Below, in pieces: positions 18,095-26,901 of a stretch of 64,000 nt of DNA (position 1 is its first letter; each line of letters opens with the position of its first letter). The stretch covers positions 3,812,501 through 3,876,500 of the forward strand of contig NZ_CP141608.1 in the NCBI RefSeq assembly GCF_035581345.1, written 5' to 3'. The notes under the pieces were generated by a model. It was not told the DNA's origin and searched no databases. It saw nothing but the letters and a program-made list of their open reading frames with translations. Source of the stretch: Pseudomonas sp. JQ170C (GTDB lineage: Bacteria > Pseudomonadota > Gammaproteobacteria > Pseudomonadales > Pseudomonadaceae). Made by a program: the position numbers and the translations under genes.

Positions 18095-21000
18095 ATGGGA
18101 CTCGGCAGACGCCAGTTCTTCAAGCTCTGCACCGCCGGTGTCGCCACCGCCACCTGCGCCACCCTGGGCTTTGCCCCCGGCATGGCCCAGGCCACGCAGT
18201 CGCGCCAGTACAAACTGCTGCGCGCCAAGGAAACCCGCAACAACTGCACCTACTGCTCGGTGGGTTGCGGGATTCTGATGTACAGCCTGGGCGACGGCGC
18301 CAAGAACGCCAAGGCGCGTATCTTCCACATCGAAGGCGACCCCGATCACCCGGTCAGCCGTGGCTCGCTGTGCCCCAAAGGCGCGGGCCTGGTGGACTAC
18401 GTGCACAGCGAGCAGCGCCTGCTGTTCCCCGAATACCGCGCGCCCGGCTCGGACAAATGGCAACGCATCACCTGGGACCACGCCATCGAGCGCATCGCCC
18501 GGCTGATGAAGGACGACCGCGACGCCAACTTCATCGAGAAGAACGCCAAGGGCACCACGGTCAATCGCTGGTTGAGCACCGGCATGCTCTGCTCCTCGGC
18601 CGCCAGCAGTGAAACCGGCTCGCTGGACCAGCGCTTCACCCGCGCCCTGGGGATCCTCGGCACCGACAGCCAGGCCCGGGTCTGCCACGCACCGACCGTG
18701 TCGGCCCTGGCGCCGACCTTCGGCCGTGGCGCGATGACCAACAACTGGGTCGACATCAAGAACGCCAACGTGGTGCTGATCATGGGCGGCAACCCGGCCG
18801 AGGCGCACCCGGTGGGCTTCAAGTGGGTGATCGAGGCGAAGATCCGCAACGGCGCCAAGGTCATCGTCGTCGACCCGCGCTTCAACCGCAGCGCCGCGGT
18901 GGCCGACATCTATTCGCCGATCCGCGCAGGCTCCGACGTGACCTTCCTGATGGGCGTGGTCAACTACCTGATCAGCCACGACAAGGTCCAGCACGAGTAC
19001 GTGCGCCACTACACCAACGCCAGCCTGATCGTGCGCGAGGACTACCACTTCGACGACGGCCTGTTCAGCGGCTACGACGCCAGCAAGCGCAGCTACGACC
19101 GCAGCTCCTGGACCTACGAGCTGGATGAAAAGGGCCATGCCAGACGCGACCTGACCCTGAGCCACCCACGCTGCGTCTGGAACCTGCTCAAGGCCCACGT
19201 CAGCCGCTACACCCCCGAGGTGGTCACCAATATCTGCGGCACGCCCAAGGAAGATTTCCTGGAGATCTGCGCGGTCCTGGCCAGCACCTGCGTGCCTGAT
19301 CGCACGGCCACCTTCCTCTACGCCCTGGGCTGGACCCACCACACCAACGGCGCGCAGATGATCCGTGGCTCGGGCATGATCCAGCTGCTGCTGGGCAACA
19401 TCGGCATGGCCGGTGGCGGGGTCAACGCCCTGCGTGGCCACTCCAACATCCAGGGCTACACCGACCTGGGCCTGCTGTCGCTGCGCCTGCCCGGCTACAT
19501 GAACCTGCCCTCCGACGAACAGACCACGCTGGCCACCTACCTCAAGCAGACCACGCCCACGGCGCTGCTGGAGGACCAGGTCAACTACTACAAGCACACG
19601 CCGAAATTCTTCATCAGCCTGATGAAGAGCCTCTGGGGCGACAAGGCGACCAAGGACAACGACTGGGGCTTTGATTGGCTGCCCAAGTGGGACGACAGCT
19701 ACGACGTGCTCAACTACAGCAACCGCATGTTCGAGGGCAAGGTCAACGGCTACATCGCCCAGGGCTTCAACCCGGTGGCGGCCTTCCCCGACAAGAACAA
19801 GGCCCAGGCGGCACTGGCCAAGCTCAAGTTCCTGGTGATCATCGACCCGCTGGCCACCGAGACGTCGAGCTTCTGGCAGAACCACGGCGAGCAGCACGAC
19901 GTCGACACCGCCGCGATCCAGACCGAAGTGTTCCGCCTGCCCTCCTCCTGCTTTGCCGAGGAAGACGGCTCGATCGTCAACTCCGGACGCTGGCTGCAGT
20001 GGCACTGGGCAGGCGCCGCGCCGCCCGGCGAGGCCTGGCACGATGGCAAGATCCTCGGCCACCTGTTCATGAAACTGCGCGAGCTGTATGAACAGGAAGG
20101 CGGTGCCAACCCGGCGCCGATCCTCAACATGGCCTGGGACTATGCCGACCCGTATGACCCCAAGCCTGAAGAAGTGGCCAAGGAGTCCAACGGCCGCGCC
20201 CTGGCCGACCTGCACGACGAGCAAGGCAAGCTGATCCTGCGCAAGGGCCAGTTGCTCAGCGATTTTTCGCAGTTGCGCGATGACGGCAGCACCCAGTGCT
20301 TCAACTGGATCTTTGCCGGCTCCTGGACCGAACAGGGCAACCAGATGGCCCGTCGCGACAACGCCGACAGCGGCCTGGGCTGCACACCGGGCTGGGCCTG
20401 GGCCTGGCCGCAGAACCGGCGCATTCTCTACAACCGCGCCTCGGCCGACCCCCAGGGCAACCCCTGGGACCCGAAACGCAAGCTGATCGGCTGGGACGGC
20501 CAGCGCTGGAGCGGCGTCGATGTACCCGACTTCGCCGTCAACGCCGCCCCCGGTGGCAAGGTCAACCCGTTCATCATGCTGCCCGAAGGCCTGGGCCGGC
20601 TGTTTTCGGTCGGCGCCCTGAACGACGGCCCGTTCCCGGAACACTACGAGCCGACCGAAAGCCCGCTGGCGAACAACCCCTTGCACCCGAACGTCACCTA
20701 CAGCCCCACGGCGCGGGTGTACGAAAGCGACCGCAAGCGCATGGGCAAGCGTGAAGACTTCCCCTACGTCGCCACCACCTACTCGATCACCGAGCTATTC
20801 CGCCACTGGACCAAGCACGCGCGGCTGAACGCCATCGTCCAGCCCGAGCAGTTCATCGAGATCGGCGAAAAGCTGGCCAACGACAAGGGCATCCAACAGG
20901 GCGACACGGTCAAGGTGACCACCCAGCGCGGCTACATCAAGGCCAAGGCGGTGGTGACCAAGCGCATCCGTCGCCTGGCGGTCAACGGCCAGGATGTCGA

Positions 21001-21145
21001 CACCATCGGCATCCCGTGCCACTGGGGTTACGAGGGCGCCACCCGCAAGGGCTTCCTGGCCAACACCCTGACCCCCGGTATCGGCGACTCGAACACCCAG
21101 ACGCCGGAGTACAAGGCGTTTCTCGTGAACATTGAAAAGGTCTGA
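18095..21145 (+). CDS. fdoG: Formate dehydrogenase (FDH-N/FDH-O type) alpha subunit, Cys form
   Basis: 1016 residues, the usual length for FdnG/FdoG (about 1015). The start is ATG 18095 behind AAGGAG. A Tat signal (GRRQFFK) precedes the [4Fe-4S] motif [12 protein letters not shown] and the bis-MGD molybdenum domains. The active-site segment reads [23 protein letters not shown]: codon 197 (18683-18685) is TGC, Cys, where E. coli enzymes have Sec (TGA). The enzyme should oxidise periplasmic formate and pass electrons to the beta and gamma subunits. It is the first gene of a tight operon with fdoH, fdoI and fdhE. Confidence 0.96.
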   Translation: MGLGRRQFFKLCTAGVATATCATLGFAPGMAQATQSRQYKLLRAKETRNNCTYCSVGCGILMYSLGDGAKNAKARIFHIEGDPDHPVSRGSLCPKGAGLVDYVHSEQRLLFPEYRAPGSDKWQRITWDHAIERIARLMKDDRDANFIEKNAKGTTVNRWLSTGMLCSSAASSETGSLDQRFTRALGILGTDSQARVCHAPTVSALAPTFGRGAMTNNWVDIKNANVVLIMGGNPAEAHPVGFKWVIEAKIRNGAKVIVVDPRFNRSAAVADIYSPIRAGSDVTFLMGVVNYLISHDKVQHEYVRHYTNASLIVREDYHFDDGLFSGYDASKRSYDRSSWTYELDEKGHARRDLTLSHPRCVWNLLKAHVSRYTPEVVTNICGTPKEDFLEICAVLASTCVPDRTATFLYALGWTHHTNGAQMIRGSGMIQLLLGNIGMAGGGVNALRGHSNIQGYTDLGLLSLRLPGYMNLPSDEQTTLATYLKQTTPTALLEDQVNYYKHTPKFFISLMKSLWGDKATKDNDWGFDWLPKWDDSYDVLNYSNRMFEGKVNGYIAQGFNPVAAFPDKNKAQAALAKLKFLVIIDPLATETSSFWQNHGEQHDVDTAAIQTEVFRLPSSCFAEEDGSIVNSGRWLQWHWAGAAPPGEAWHDGKILGHLFMKLRELYEQEGGANPAPILNMAWDYADPYDPKPEEVAKESNGRALADLHDEQGKLILRKGQLLSDFSQLRDDGSTQCFNWIFAGSWTEQGNQMARRDNADSGLGCTPGWAWAWPQNRRILYNRASADPQGNPWDPKRKLIGWDGQRWSGVDVPDFAVNAAPGGKVNPFIMLPEGLGRLFSVGALNDGPFPEHYEPTESPLANNPLHPNVTYSPTARVYESDRKRMGKREDFPYVATTYSITELFRHWTKHARLNAIVQPEQFIEIGEKLANDKGIQQGDTVKVTTQRGYIKAKAVVTKRIRRLAVNGQDVDTIGIPCHWGYEGATRKGFLANTLTPGIGDSNTQTPEYKAFLVNIEKV

Positions 21146-21155
21146 GGGCGAAACC

Positions 21156-22052
21156 ATGTCCATGCAATCCCAAGACATCGTCCGCCGCTCGGCCACCAGC
21201 GTGCTGACCCCGGCGCCACACACCCGCGACCACCAGGCCGAAGTGGCCAAGCTGATCGACGTGAGCATCTGCATCGGCTGCAAGGCCTGCCAGGTGGCGT
21301 GCAACGAATGGAACGACCTGCGTGACGAAGTCGGTCACAACGTTGGCGTGTACGACAACCCGGCGGACCTGTCCGCCGAGACCTGGACGCTGATGCGCTT
21401 TGACGAAGTCGAAGACGAAAGCGGCAAGCTCGAATGGCTGATCCGCAAGGACGGCTGCATGCACTGCGCCGACCCCGGCTGCCTGAAAGCCTGCCCGCAA
21501 CCGGGGGCGATCATCCAGTACGCCAACGGCATCGTCGACTTCCAGTCCGAGCACTGCATCGGCTGCGGCTACTGCATCGCTGGCTGCCCCTTCGATGTGC
21601 CGCGCATCAGCCAGAAGGACAACAAGGCCTACAAGTGCACCCTGTGCGTGGACCGTGTCTCGGTCGGCCAGGAGCCTGCGTGCGTCAAGACCTGCCCCAC
21701 CGGCGCGATCAACTTCGGCAGCAAGCAGGACATGCTGCACCAGGCCAGCGAGCGGGTCACTGAACTGCAGGGCCGCGGCTTTGCCGGCGCCGGCATCTAC
21801 GACCCGCAAGGCGTGGGGGGTACCCATGTGGTGTACGTGCTGCAGCACGCCGACAAACCGCAGCTGTACCACAAGCTGCCCACCGACCCGCGTATCAGCA
21901 CCGCTATCCAGGGCTGGAAAGGCTGGATGAAACCGGTGGCAGCGGCAGCCTTCTTCGCCACCCTGGCCGGCACCCTGTTCCACTACATCGGCGTGGGCCC
22001 AAACGAGGTCGACGAAGCGGACGAGAAACGTGAGGAGGACACCCACGCATGA
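21156..22052 (+). CDS. fdoH: Formate dehydrogenase beta subunit (iron-sulfur)
   Basis: 298 residues from ATG 21156 (GAGGG upstream). It carries four cysteine clusters for four [4Fe-4S] centres: [35 protein letters not shown] and CTLCVDRV with [10 protein letters not shown] single membrane helix near the C-terminus ([19 protein letters not shown]) anchors it, as in FdnH. It relays electrons from the alpha subunit to the cytochrome. The stop overlaps the fdoI start by 4 nt (ATGA). Confidence 0.96.
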   Translation: MSMQSQDIVRRSATSVLTPAPHTRDHQAEVAKLIDVSICIGCKACQVACNEWNDLRDEVGHNVGVYDNPADLSAETWTLMRFDEVEDESGKLEWLIRKDGCMHCADPGCLKACPQPGAIIQYANGIVDFQSEHCIGCGYCIAGCPFDVPRISQKDNKAYKCTLCVDRVSVGQEPACVKTCPTGAINFGSKQDMLHQASERVTELQGRGFAGAGIYDPQGVGGTHVVYVLQHADKPQLYHKLPTDPRISTAIQGWKGWMKPVAAAAFFATLAGTLFHYIGVGPNEVDEADEKREEDTHA

Positions 22053-22693
22053 ACACCGACAAACTGATCCTGCGCACCCGCTTCATCGACCGCGCCTGTC
22101 ACTGGTTCATGGTGATCTGCTTCTTCGCCGTGGCGTTGTCGGGCCTGTCGTGGTTCTTCCCCTCGTTCAACGGCCTCAACGCCGTGTTCGGCACTGCGCA
22201 ACTGGCGCGGATCCTCCACCCGTTCTTCGGGGTCGTGGTGTTCGTGCTGCTGATGTTCCTGTTCGTGCGCTTCGTGCGCTACAACCTGCCCGAACGCGAG
22301 GACGTGCAGTGGTTCAAGAACGTCAAGCAAGTGCTGGCCGGCAAACATGACCCGGCACTGAACATCGGCAAATACAACGCCGGGCAGAAGGTGCTGTTCT
22401 GGGGAATCATGGGCCTGATCACCCTGTTGCTGCTCAGCGGCGTGGTGATCTGGCGGCCATACTTCGCGCCGCTGTTCAGCATCCCGACCATCCGCATCGG
22501 TTTGCTGGTGCATGCCCTTGCCGGCATTGCCCTGATCCTGCTGATCATTGGTCATGCCTACCTTGCGTTCTGGGTCAAAGGCTCGATCCGCGGCATGGTC
22601 ACCGGCTACGTCAGCCGCGCCTGGGCCAAGACCCACCATGACCGCTGGTACCGCCAGATCAGCAAGCAGGACAAGAACGGGAGCAAGCCATGA
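22049..22693 (+). CDS. fdoI: Formate dehydrogenase gamma subunit, cytochrome b556
   Basis: 214 residues with four membrane helices. Histidines in [16 protein letters not shown] helix 1, [11 protein letters not shown] and the last helix ([23 protein letters not shown]) are placed to ligate two b hemes, as in FdnI. The ending [21 protein letters not shown] matches the family. It passes electrons to the quinone pool. It overlaps fdoH and fdhE by 4 nt on either side. Confidence 0.95.
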   Translation: MNTDKLILRTRFIDRACHWFMVICFFAVALSGLSWFFPSFNGLNAVFGTAQLARILHPFFGVVVFVLLMFLFVRFVRYNLPEREDVQWFKNVKQVLAGKHDPALNIGKYNAGQKVLFWGIMGLITLLLLSGVVIWRPYFAPLFSIPTIRIGLLVHALAGIALILLIIGHAYLAFWVKGSIRGMVTGYVSRAWAKTHHDRWYRQISKQDKNGSKP

Positions 22694-23598
22694 GCATCCA
22701 CATGACCCCGGTGCAAACGCCGGTTGGCGGCGTCAACGAAATCGTCGCCGTGCTGCTGCCCACGCTCAAGGACCGCTACAGCAAGCGCGCCGCACGCCTG
22801 CGTCAATTGGCCCAGGAACATGCCATGGGCGACTACCTCGAATTCTGCGCGCAACTGGCCCAGGCCCAGCACACGCTGCTCGAACACCTGCCGTTGCCGC
22901 CGACGCTGGTGGCGGGGCTGGCCGAGCGCCTGGTCGACGGCCAGGCGCCGCTCGACAGCGCCGACTACCCCCGTGATCGGTACTGGCACTCGCTGCTGCA
23001 TGGCTTGATCGAACAATTGCAGGCCACCGCCAACCCGGCGGTGCGCGCGACCCTCGACAGCCTTCGCACGCACACACCCGAACAACTGGAAGACCTGGCC
23101 AGCGCCTTGCTGGCCGGTGACTTCGAGCGCGTGGGCAGTGGCCGGGCGCTGTTTGTGTGGGCGGCACTGTCGCTGTACTTCACCCAACTGGCCAGCGCCC
23201 TGCCGGCCTCGGCCAGCGCCGCGCTGGGCGAACAGCGCCAGCACTGCCCGGTGTGCGCCAGCGCGCCGGTGGCCAGCATCGTCATGACCGGCGCCCAGGC
23301 CGGCTTGCGCTACCTGCAATGCAGCCTGTGCGAATGCCGCTGGCACATGGTGCGGGTCAAATGCAGCAACTGCGAAGGCACCGGCGCGCTGGACTACTGG
23401 TCGCTGGACCGTCAGGATGCCGCGCTCAAGGCTGAAAGCTGCAACGACTGTCACAGTTACCTGAAAGTCTTCTACCCGGAAAAGGACCGCGACCAGGAAC
23501 TGCTGGCCGACGACCTGGCGTCCCTGGCGCTGGATGCCGAGGTGGAACGTGAAGGGTATGGACGTAGTGGCGTGAGTCCGTTTCTGTTTCCGGGTTGA
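22690..23598 (+). CDS. fdhE: Formate dehydrogenase accessory protein FdhE
   Basis: 302 residues with a helical N-terminal half and a C-terminal rubredoxin-like metal-binding half holding four CxxC pairs (CPVC, CSLC, CSNC, CNDC). FdhE is needed for activation of Tat-exported formate dehydrogenases and acts in the cytoplasm. It overlaps fdoI (ATGA). In relatives with a selenocysteine enzyme, selA and selB commonly follow; here they do not, which agrees with the Cys codon in fdoG. Confidence 0.94.
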   Translation: MSIHMTPVQTPVGGVNEIVAVLLPTLKDRYSKRAARLRQLAQEHAMGDYLEFCAQLAQAQHTLLEHLPLPPTLVAGLAERLVDGQAPLDSADYPRDRYWHSLLHGLIEQLQATANPAVRATLDSLRTHTPEQLEDLASALLAGDFERVGSGRALFVWAALSLYFTQLASALPASASAALGEQRQHCPVCASAPVASIVMTGAQAGLRYLQCSLCECRWHMVRVKCSNCEGTGALDYWSLDRQDAALKAESCNDCHSYLKVFYPEKDRDQELLADDLASLALDAEVEREGYGRSGVSPFLFPG

Positions 23599-23622
23599 TA
23601 CCGACCCCCACCGAGGTTACCC

Positions 23623-23850
23623 ATGGGCCTGAAAAAATCGTCTGCCGAACTCAAGCGCGACCTTAAAAGCGTCGCCTCCAACCTTGAGCGAACAGCGGGA
23701 GAAATCAGCAAACTGGCCGAACGCATCGACGGCGTCGACGTAGTGGCCGTGCTGCACCTGATGAACCGCCTGTACAAAGACTCCGACAAACTTCACGCGT
23801 ACGCCGACGAAATCAAAAGCGGCCGTATCGTGCGGGGCAAGGCCGAGTAA
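23623..23850 (+). CDS. Small hypothetical protein (75 aa)
   Basis: 75 residues, highly charged and helical (SSAELKRDLKSVASNLERTAGEISKLAERIDG), without signal peptide or membrane segment. ATG 23623 has GAGG at a proper distance and the gene lies 24 nt after fdhE, so it may share its transcript. I do not recognise the family. Codon use is like that of its neighbours, which supports a real gene. Confidence 0.65.
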   Translation: MGLKKSSAELKRDLKSVASNLERTAGEISKLAERIDGVDVVAVLHLMNRLYKDSDKLHAYADEIKSGRIVRGKAE

Positions 23851-23860
23851 CGCATCGTCG

Positions 23861-23906
23861 CCTGAAATACGGCCGATCGCTGGCTATCGCCAGCGGCTAC
23901 AAAGGC
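23861..23906. repeat. GGCCGATCGC/GCCAGCGGCTAC palindromic module
   Basis: GGCCGATCGCTGGCTATCGC followed by CAGCGGCTACAAAGGC: a second short intergenic repeat type that recurs within the 174-bp units here and in the 148-bp units at 60.6 kb. The inner part forms a CTGGC-tatc-GCCAG hairpin. Confidence 0.6.
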
Positions 23907-24394
23907 CTAGCTGTAGGAGCGGGCTTGCCCCGCGATGGATCTTGAATCCTGCCGAAAGATTCATGCTTGCCGGAGACCCGCTTCACCGTTGCATCTGGAT
24001 GTGCATGACACGGGGTCATGTCGCCTGGATTGTGGCCGCTACGCGGCCGATCGCAGGCTGTCGCCAGCGGCTACAAAGGCCTAGCTGTAGGAGCGGGCTT
24101 GCCCCGCGATGGATCTTGAATCCTGCCGACAGATTCATGCCTGCCGGTGATCTCGCTTCACCGTTGCATCTGGATGTGCATGACTCGGGGTCATGTCGCC
24201 TGGATTGCGGCCGCTACGCGGCCGATCGCAGGCTGTCGCCAGCGGCTACAAAGGCCTAGCTGTAGGAGCGGGCTTGCCCCGCGATGGGTCTTGAATCCTG
24301 CCGACAGATACATGCTTGCCGGTGACCCCGCTTCACCGTTGCATCTGGATGTGCATGACTTGAGGGCCATCGCGGGGCAAGCCCGCTCCTACAA
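23907..24394. repeat. Tandem array of three 174-bp REP-containing units
   Basis: Units begin with CTAGCTGTAGGAGCGGGC at 23907, 24081 and 24255 (period 174). Each holds a REP, a unique-looking middle (CTTCACCGTTGCATCTGGAT) and, in the first two, the GGCCGATCGC module. Units 1 and 2 differ at roughly ten positions. The third is cut short by an inverted REP at about 24366-24394, which closes the array. ORFs across it are repeat translations, not genes. Confidence 0.9.
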
Positions 24395-24420
24395 CAGCCC
24401 GAAAGAACGCCACAGGCCAG

Positions 24421-24724
24421 CAAGAGCGCAGCGAATTGTGCTTTTGATCTTGATCTACCCGCCCCGTTAACCAGAAGGGCCGAACGGAGGTGTCGTGGAG
24501 GGGCTAGCGCGCAGCGCCTTCGGCGAATGCCGAAGATGCGAAGCGTAGCGTTGCTTGCAACGCGTAGCTCGCAATGCCCCGTAGCGACACCGCAGTGAGG
24601 GCACCCGAAGCGCAGCGTAGGGCCCCTGGTGGGGCAAGCCCTTTGCTTACTTTGGGGCGTTTGCCAAAGTAAGGCGCCGTAAGGGCGCAAAGGTGAATCA
24701 GCGTCACCTTGGCCAATGGATAAG
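24421..24724 (+). repeat. Large structured intergenic repeat, copy 1
   Basis: About 304 bases from GAGCGCAGCGAATTGTG to CCAATGGATAA, homologous to two copies at 43.8-44.5 kb. Predicted stems are an outer pair GGTGTCG (24489-24495) with CGACACC (24585-24591), CTTCGGC-gaat-GCCGAAG (24518-24535), GCGTTGC-tt-GCAACGC (24548-24563), and CTTACTTTGG with CCAAAGTAAG near the end. Stems 3 and 4 have different but still complementary bases in the other copies. The ORFs it contains are artefacts. Confidence 0.85.
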
Positions 24725-24730
24725 ACCACC

Positions 24731-24748
24731 AACACCAACACCAACACC
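24731..24748. repeat. Short tandem repeat (AACACC)3
   Basis: Three perfect AACACC hexamers directly after the large repeat. Simple repeats also border the other copies of this element. Confidence 0.7.
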
Positions 24749-24792
24749 TCATCGCGAGGCCGGTGATGGTCCTACCCGATGTGTACGATTTG

Positions 24793-24823
24793 GGGGCCAT
24801 CGCGGGGCAAGCCCGCTCCTACA
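24793..24823 (-). repeat. Single REP element
   Basis: ATCGCGGGGCAAGCCCGCTC core between the large repeat and the 3' end of the RES gene. It may help end the toxin-antitoxin transcript. Confidence 0.8.
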
Positions 24824-24844
24824 ACGCAAGGCAAATGGATAAAT

Positions 24845-25489
24845 TCACCCACCCCGCCCCGCCACAATCAACACCCCGATCTGCTCAGCCAACCCCAGCA
24901 CCTGCAGATACGCCGCACTGTCCGCCACCAGACTGCGCCCCGCCCCCTGCCGCACCAGCGGCCCAACCCGATCCCCGAACAACATCAACGCCCGCGCACT
25001 GTCATCCTGGCGCGAAGTCCAGCACAGCCCCTGCACCTGCGCACATTGCCGGTGAATCGCCTCGGCCCACAGCCGGGTCAGCGGATACTGATCCTTTTCG
25101 GTATCGATCAACAGCTTGCGCGGCACCCCCAGCTTGCGCAGGGCCTTGCTGCCCAAATCCACCAGCAACAAATCCTGCCCACAATGCAGCAGCGAGTGTT
25201 GCTGACCAGCCAGCTTGCCCTTGTCATAGGTTTTGAACCCGGCGGCAAAAGGCACGTCATGAAACACCGTCTCCATCGCCGCACAATCGAAACTGGTGCC
25301 ACCGTACAGCGTCGGAATCGGCTGCCCATGCACATCACGGATCGGACTGAAACGCGCATTCCCCTGAAGGCCTGGATTGAACTGATCAGCGCCATAGCAC
25401 TCAAGGTGTACCCGATGAATCGGCGTTCCGGCCGCCCAGATCAGGGTCGATAGCTGCAGCCGGTCTGGCGGCTGCGGCGTATCAGCCAT
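24845..25489 (-). CDS. RES-domain toxin (NAD+-depleting)
   Basis: 214 residues with RES-family features: HRV (R26), the GNARFSPI segment with R46, LYGGTSFDCAAMETVFHDV with Y62 and E73, and the late WTSRQDDSARALMLFGDRV segment with conserved Ser and GDR. RES toxins degrade NAD+ and are held in check by a cotranscribed antitoxin. The gene starts inside the end of the upstream gene (8-nt overlap, 25482-25489), the usual antitoxin-first order. The family call is firm; the activity has not been shown for this copy. Confidence 0.87.
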   Translation of the reverse strand: MADTPQPPDRLQLSTLIWAAGTPIHRVHLECYGADQFNPGLQGNARFSPIRDVHGQPIPTLYGGTSFDCAAMETVFHDVPFAAGFKTYDKGKLAGQQHSLLHCGQDLLLVDLGSKALRKLGVPRKLLIDTEKDQYPLTRLWAEAIHRQCAQVQGLCWTSRQDDSARALMLFGDRVGPLVRQGAGRSLVADSAAYLQVLGLAEQIGVLIVAGRGG

Positions 25490-26111
25490 GGGCGACTACC
25501 TGCAACTCGTCCTCGGCGGCGGCAAGTACCCGGTCAGGCTCCCGGGCCAGCAGGTCCAGCGGACGCTGCCCGCCCAGAAAACTGTTGGCCGACATGAACC
25601 AGTACGCCAGGCCCCAGCTGTCCTTATGCTCGCCAAACCGCTCCAGCACCGGCGCCATGGCCTTCAGCGGCCGGTACCCGCCGGCAGCATCCAGACCATA
25701 GGCCGGAAAGTAGTCCACGCCATGGTGGCGCAAGGCAAAGATCGCCCCTTCACGCTTCCATTTGTTCGGTTGGGCGCTGGGGTTGCTCGGGCTGAAGCCG
25801 GCAAGCCCGGCAATCTGCGCCGCGGTCAGCCACTCGCCGCTCTCCAGCACCGCGGTGCGCGCCTGGGCCAGCATCGCGGCCTCCTTGAGCGCGGTGGGCG
25901 TGGGCGGCACCTTGGGTACCAGGGCCTCGACAATGGACTCCAGCGCCTGCCGGTGCTGGCGGCCGACCAGGTCCTTGACGAACCCGGCAATGCTGGCAAA
26001 GGTTTCGGCAATGGCATCGGCCTCGCGCGGGCTGGCCTGGGCCAGGGCCACGGCGACGACTTTTTCGGCTTCGCGCAGACGCTGTTGTTGAGGGTCGGTC
26101 CGGCGGCTCAT
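25482..26111 (-). CDS. Antitoxin partner of the RES toxin (Xre/MbcA/ParS-like)
   Basis: 209 residues. A charged helical N-terminal part is followed by a DNA-binding-like segment (LTAAQIAGLAGFSPSNPSAQ, then KWKREGAIFALRHHGVDYFP). The C-terminal toxin-binding region is AYWFMSANSFLGGQRPLDLL, as in antitoxins paired with RES toxins. ATG 26111 is preceded by a near-perfect AAGGAGGT, giving strong translation of the first gene. An 8-bp inverted repeat lies just upstream. The N-terminal half is longer than in classical Xre antitoxins. Confidence 0.8.
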   Translation of the reverse strand: MSRRTDPQQQRLREAEKVVAVALAQASPREADAIAETFASIAGFVKDLVGRQHRQALESIVEALVPKVPPTPTALKEAAMLAQARTAVLESGEWLTAAQIAGLAGFSPSNPSAQPNKWKREGAIFALRHHGVDYFPAYGLDAAGGYRPLKAMAPVLERFGEHKDSWGLAYWFMSANSFLGGQRPLDLLAREPDRVLAAAEDELQVVAHG

Positions 26112-26122
26112 GGGACCTCCTT

Positions 26123-26159
26123 TGGATTAGATCGGATAGACATATTTCATACTAATCCA
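26123..26159 (-). promoter_or_regulatory. Candidate autoregulatory operator of the RES system
   Basis: Inverted repeat TGGATTAG (26123-26130) and CTAATCCA (26152-26159) with a 21-base AT-rich spacer, 12 bases upstream of the antitoxin start. Centre-to-centre distance is 29 bases, nearly three helical turns. Binding by the antitoxin is an inference. Confidence 0.5.
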
Positions 26160-26274
26160 GATCATCGGCCACAGCCAACCACACCGGCCTGCGCCGACGA
26201 CCGGCGCGCAAATCCTGTGGGCCGTCTTACACTTGGGGGAGTGTCTTCCCCCTGCGTGCATGGAGCGCAACACA

Positions 26275-26889
26275 ATGCCAAGCCTGGATTTTCTCATTAC
26301 CTCCCTGATCGTCGTGCTGATCCCCGGTAGCGGTGTGATCCTGACCATCTCCACCGCCCTGGTGGCGGGCAAGCGCGCCAGCCTGTACACGGCGCTCGGT
26401 TGCACCGCCGGGATCGTCCCGCACCTGCTGGCCTCGATCCTCGGTCTGTCGGCAATCCTGCACACCAGTGCCCTGGCCTTCCAGGGGCTGAAGTTCGCAG
26501 GCGTCGCCTACCTGCTGTACCTGGCCTACGCCACCTGGCGCGATCGCTCGGCCTTTGCCGTCGACAGCACCACCAAGGTCGGCAGCGCCGGCCACCTGAT
26601 ACTGCGCGCCGGCCTGCTGAATATTCTCAACCCCAAGCTGACCATTTTCTTCCTGGCGTTCCTGCCCCAGTTCATCACCCCCCAGGGCGGCTCGGTGACC
26701 GCCCAGATGCTCAGCCTGAGCGGGGTGTTCATGCTCATGACGTTCGTGGTGTTCGTGTTGTACGGCCTGCTGGCCAACCTGTTCCGCCGCGCGGTGATCG
26801 AGTCGCCGCAGGTGCAGAACTGGCTGCGCCGCAGTTTTGCGGCATCCTTTGCCGGCCTGGGCCTGAACCTGGCGTTCGCCCAGCGCTGA
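26275..26889 (+). CDS. LysE/RhtB-family amino-acid exporter
   Basis: 204 residues from ATG 26275, with GGAG (26262) upstream; the frame is open 14 codons earlier but the family begins at MPSLDFLITSLIVVLIPGSG. Six membrane helices are expected. The family motif near the start (VLIPGSGVILTISTALVAGKRASLYTALG) and the central segment AGLLNILNPKLTIFFLAFLPQF are clear. Such proteins export amino acids or related small molecules by proton antiport. The substrate cannot be read from the sequence. It ends 12 nt before the FAD-hydroxylase gene, so the two may be cotranscribed. Confidence 0.9.
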   Translation: MPSLDFLITSLIVVLIPGSGVILTISTALVAGKRASLYTALGCTAGIVPHLLASILGLSAILHTSALAFQGLKFAGVAYLLYLAYATWRDRSAFAVDSTTKVGSAGHLILRAGLLNILNPKLTIFFLAFLPQFITPQGGSVTAQMLSLSGVFMLMTFVVFVLYGLLANLFRRAVIESPQVQNWLRRSFAASFAGLGLNLAFAQR

Positions 26890-26901
26890 GGAGCGCGTGC
26901 G

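Noticed and set aside
17798..20686. 962-residue ORF on the minus strand antisense to fdoG
   Set aside because: It is the mirror frame of a GC-rich conserved gene. Its translation is low-complexity (V/A/G/H/Q-rich) with no domain, and fdoG itself is certain.
23907..24394. CRISPR array
   Set aside because: The repeats are contiguous 174-bp units with no short conserved repeat alternating with unique spacers, and no cas genes are near.
24256..24747. ORFs across the repeat region (163 aa minus strand and others), also at 43621-44628
   Set aside because: They are translations of the large structured repeat and REPs. The same peptides (LRSALLVNGAG) appear from all three repeat copies, and no ribosome-binding or coding bias supports them.
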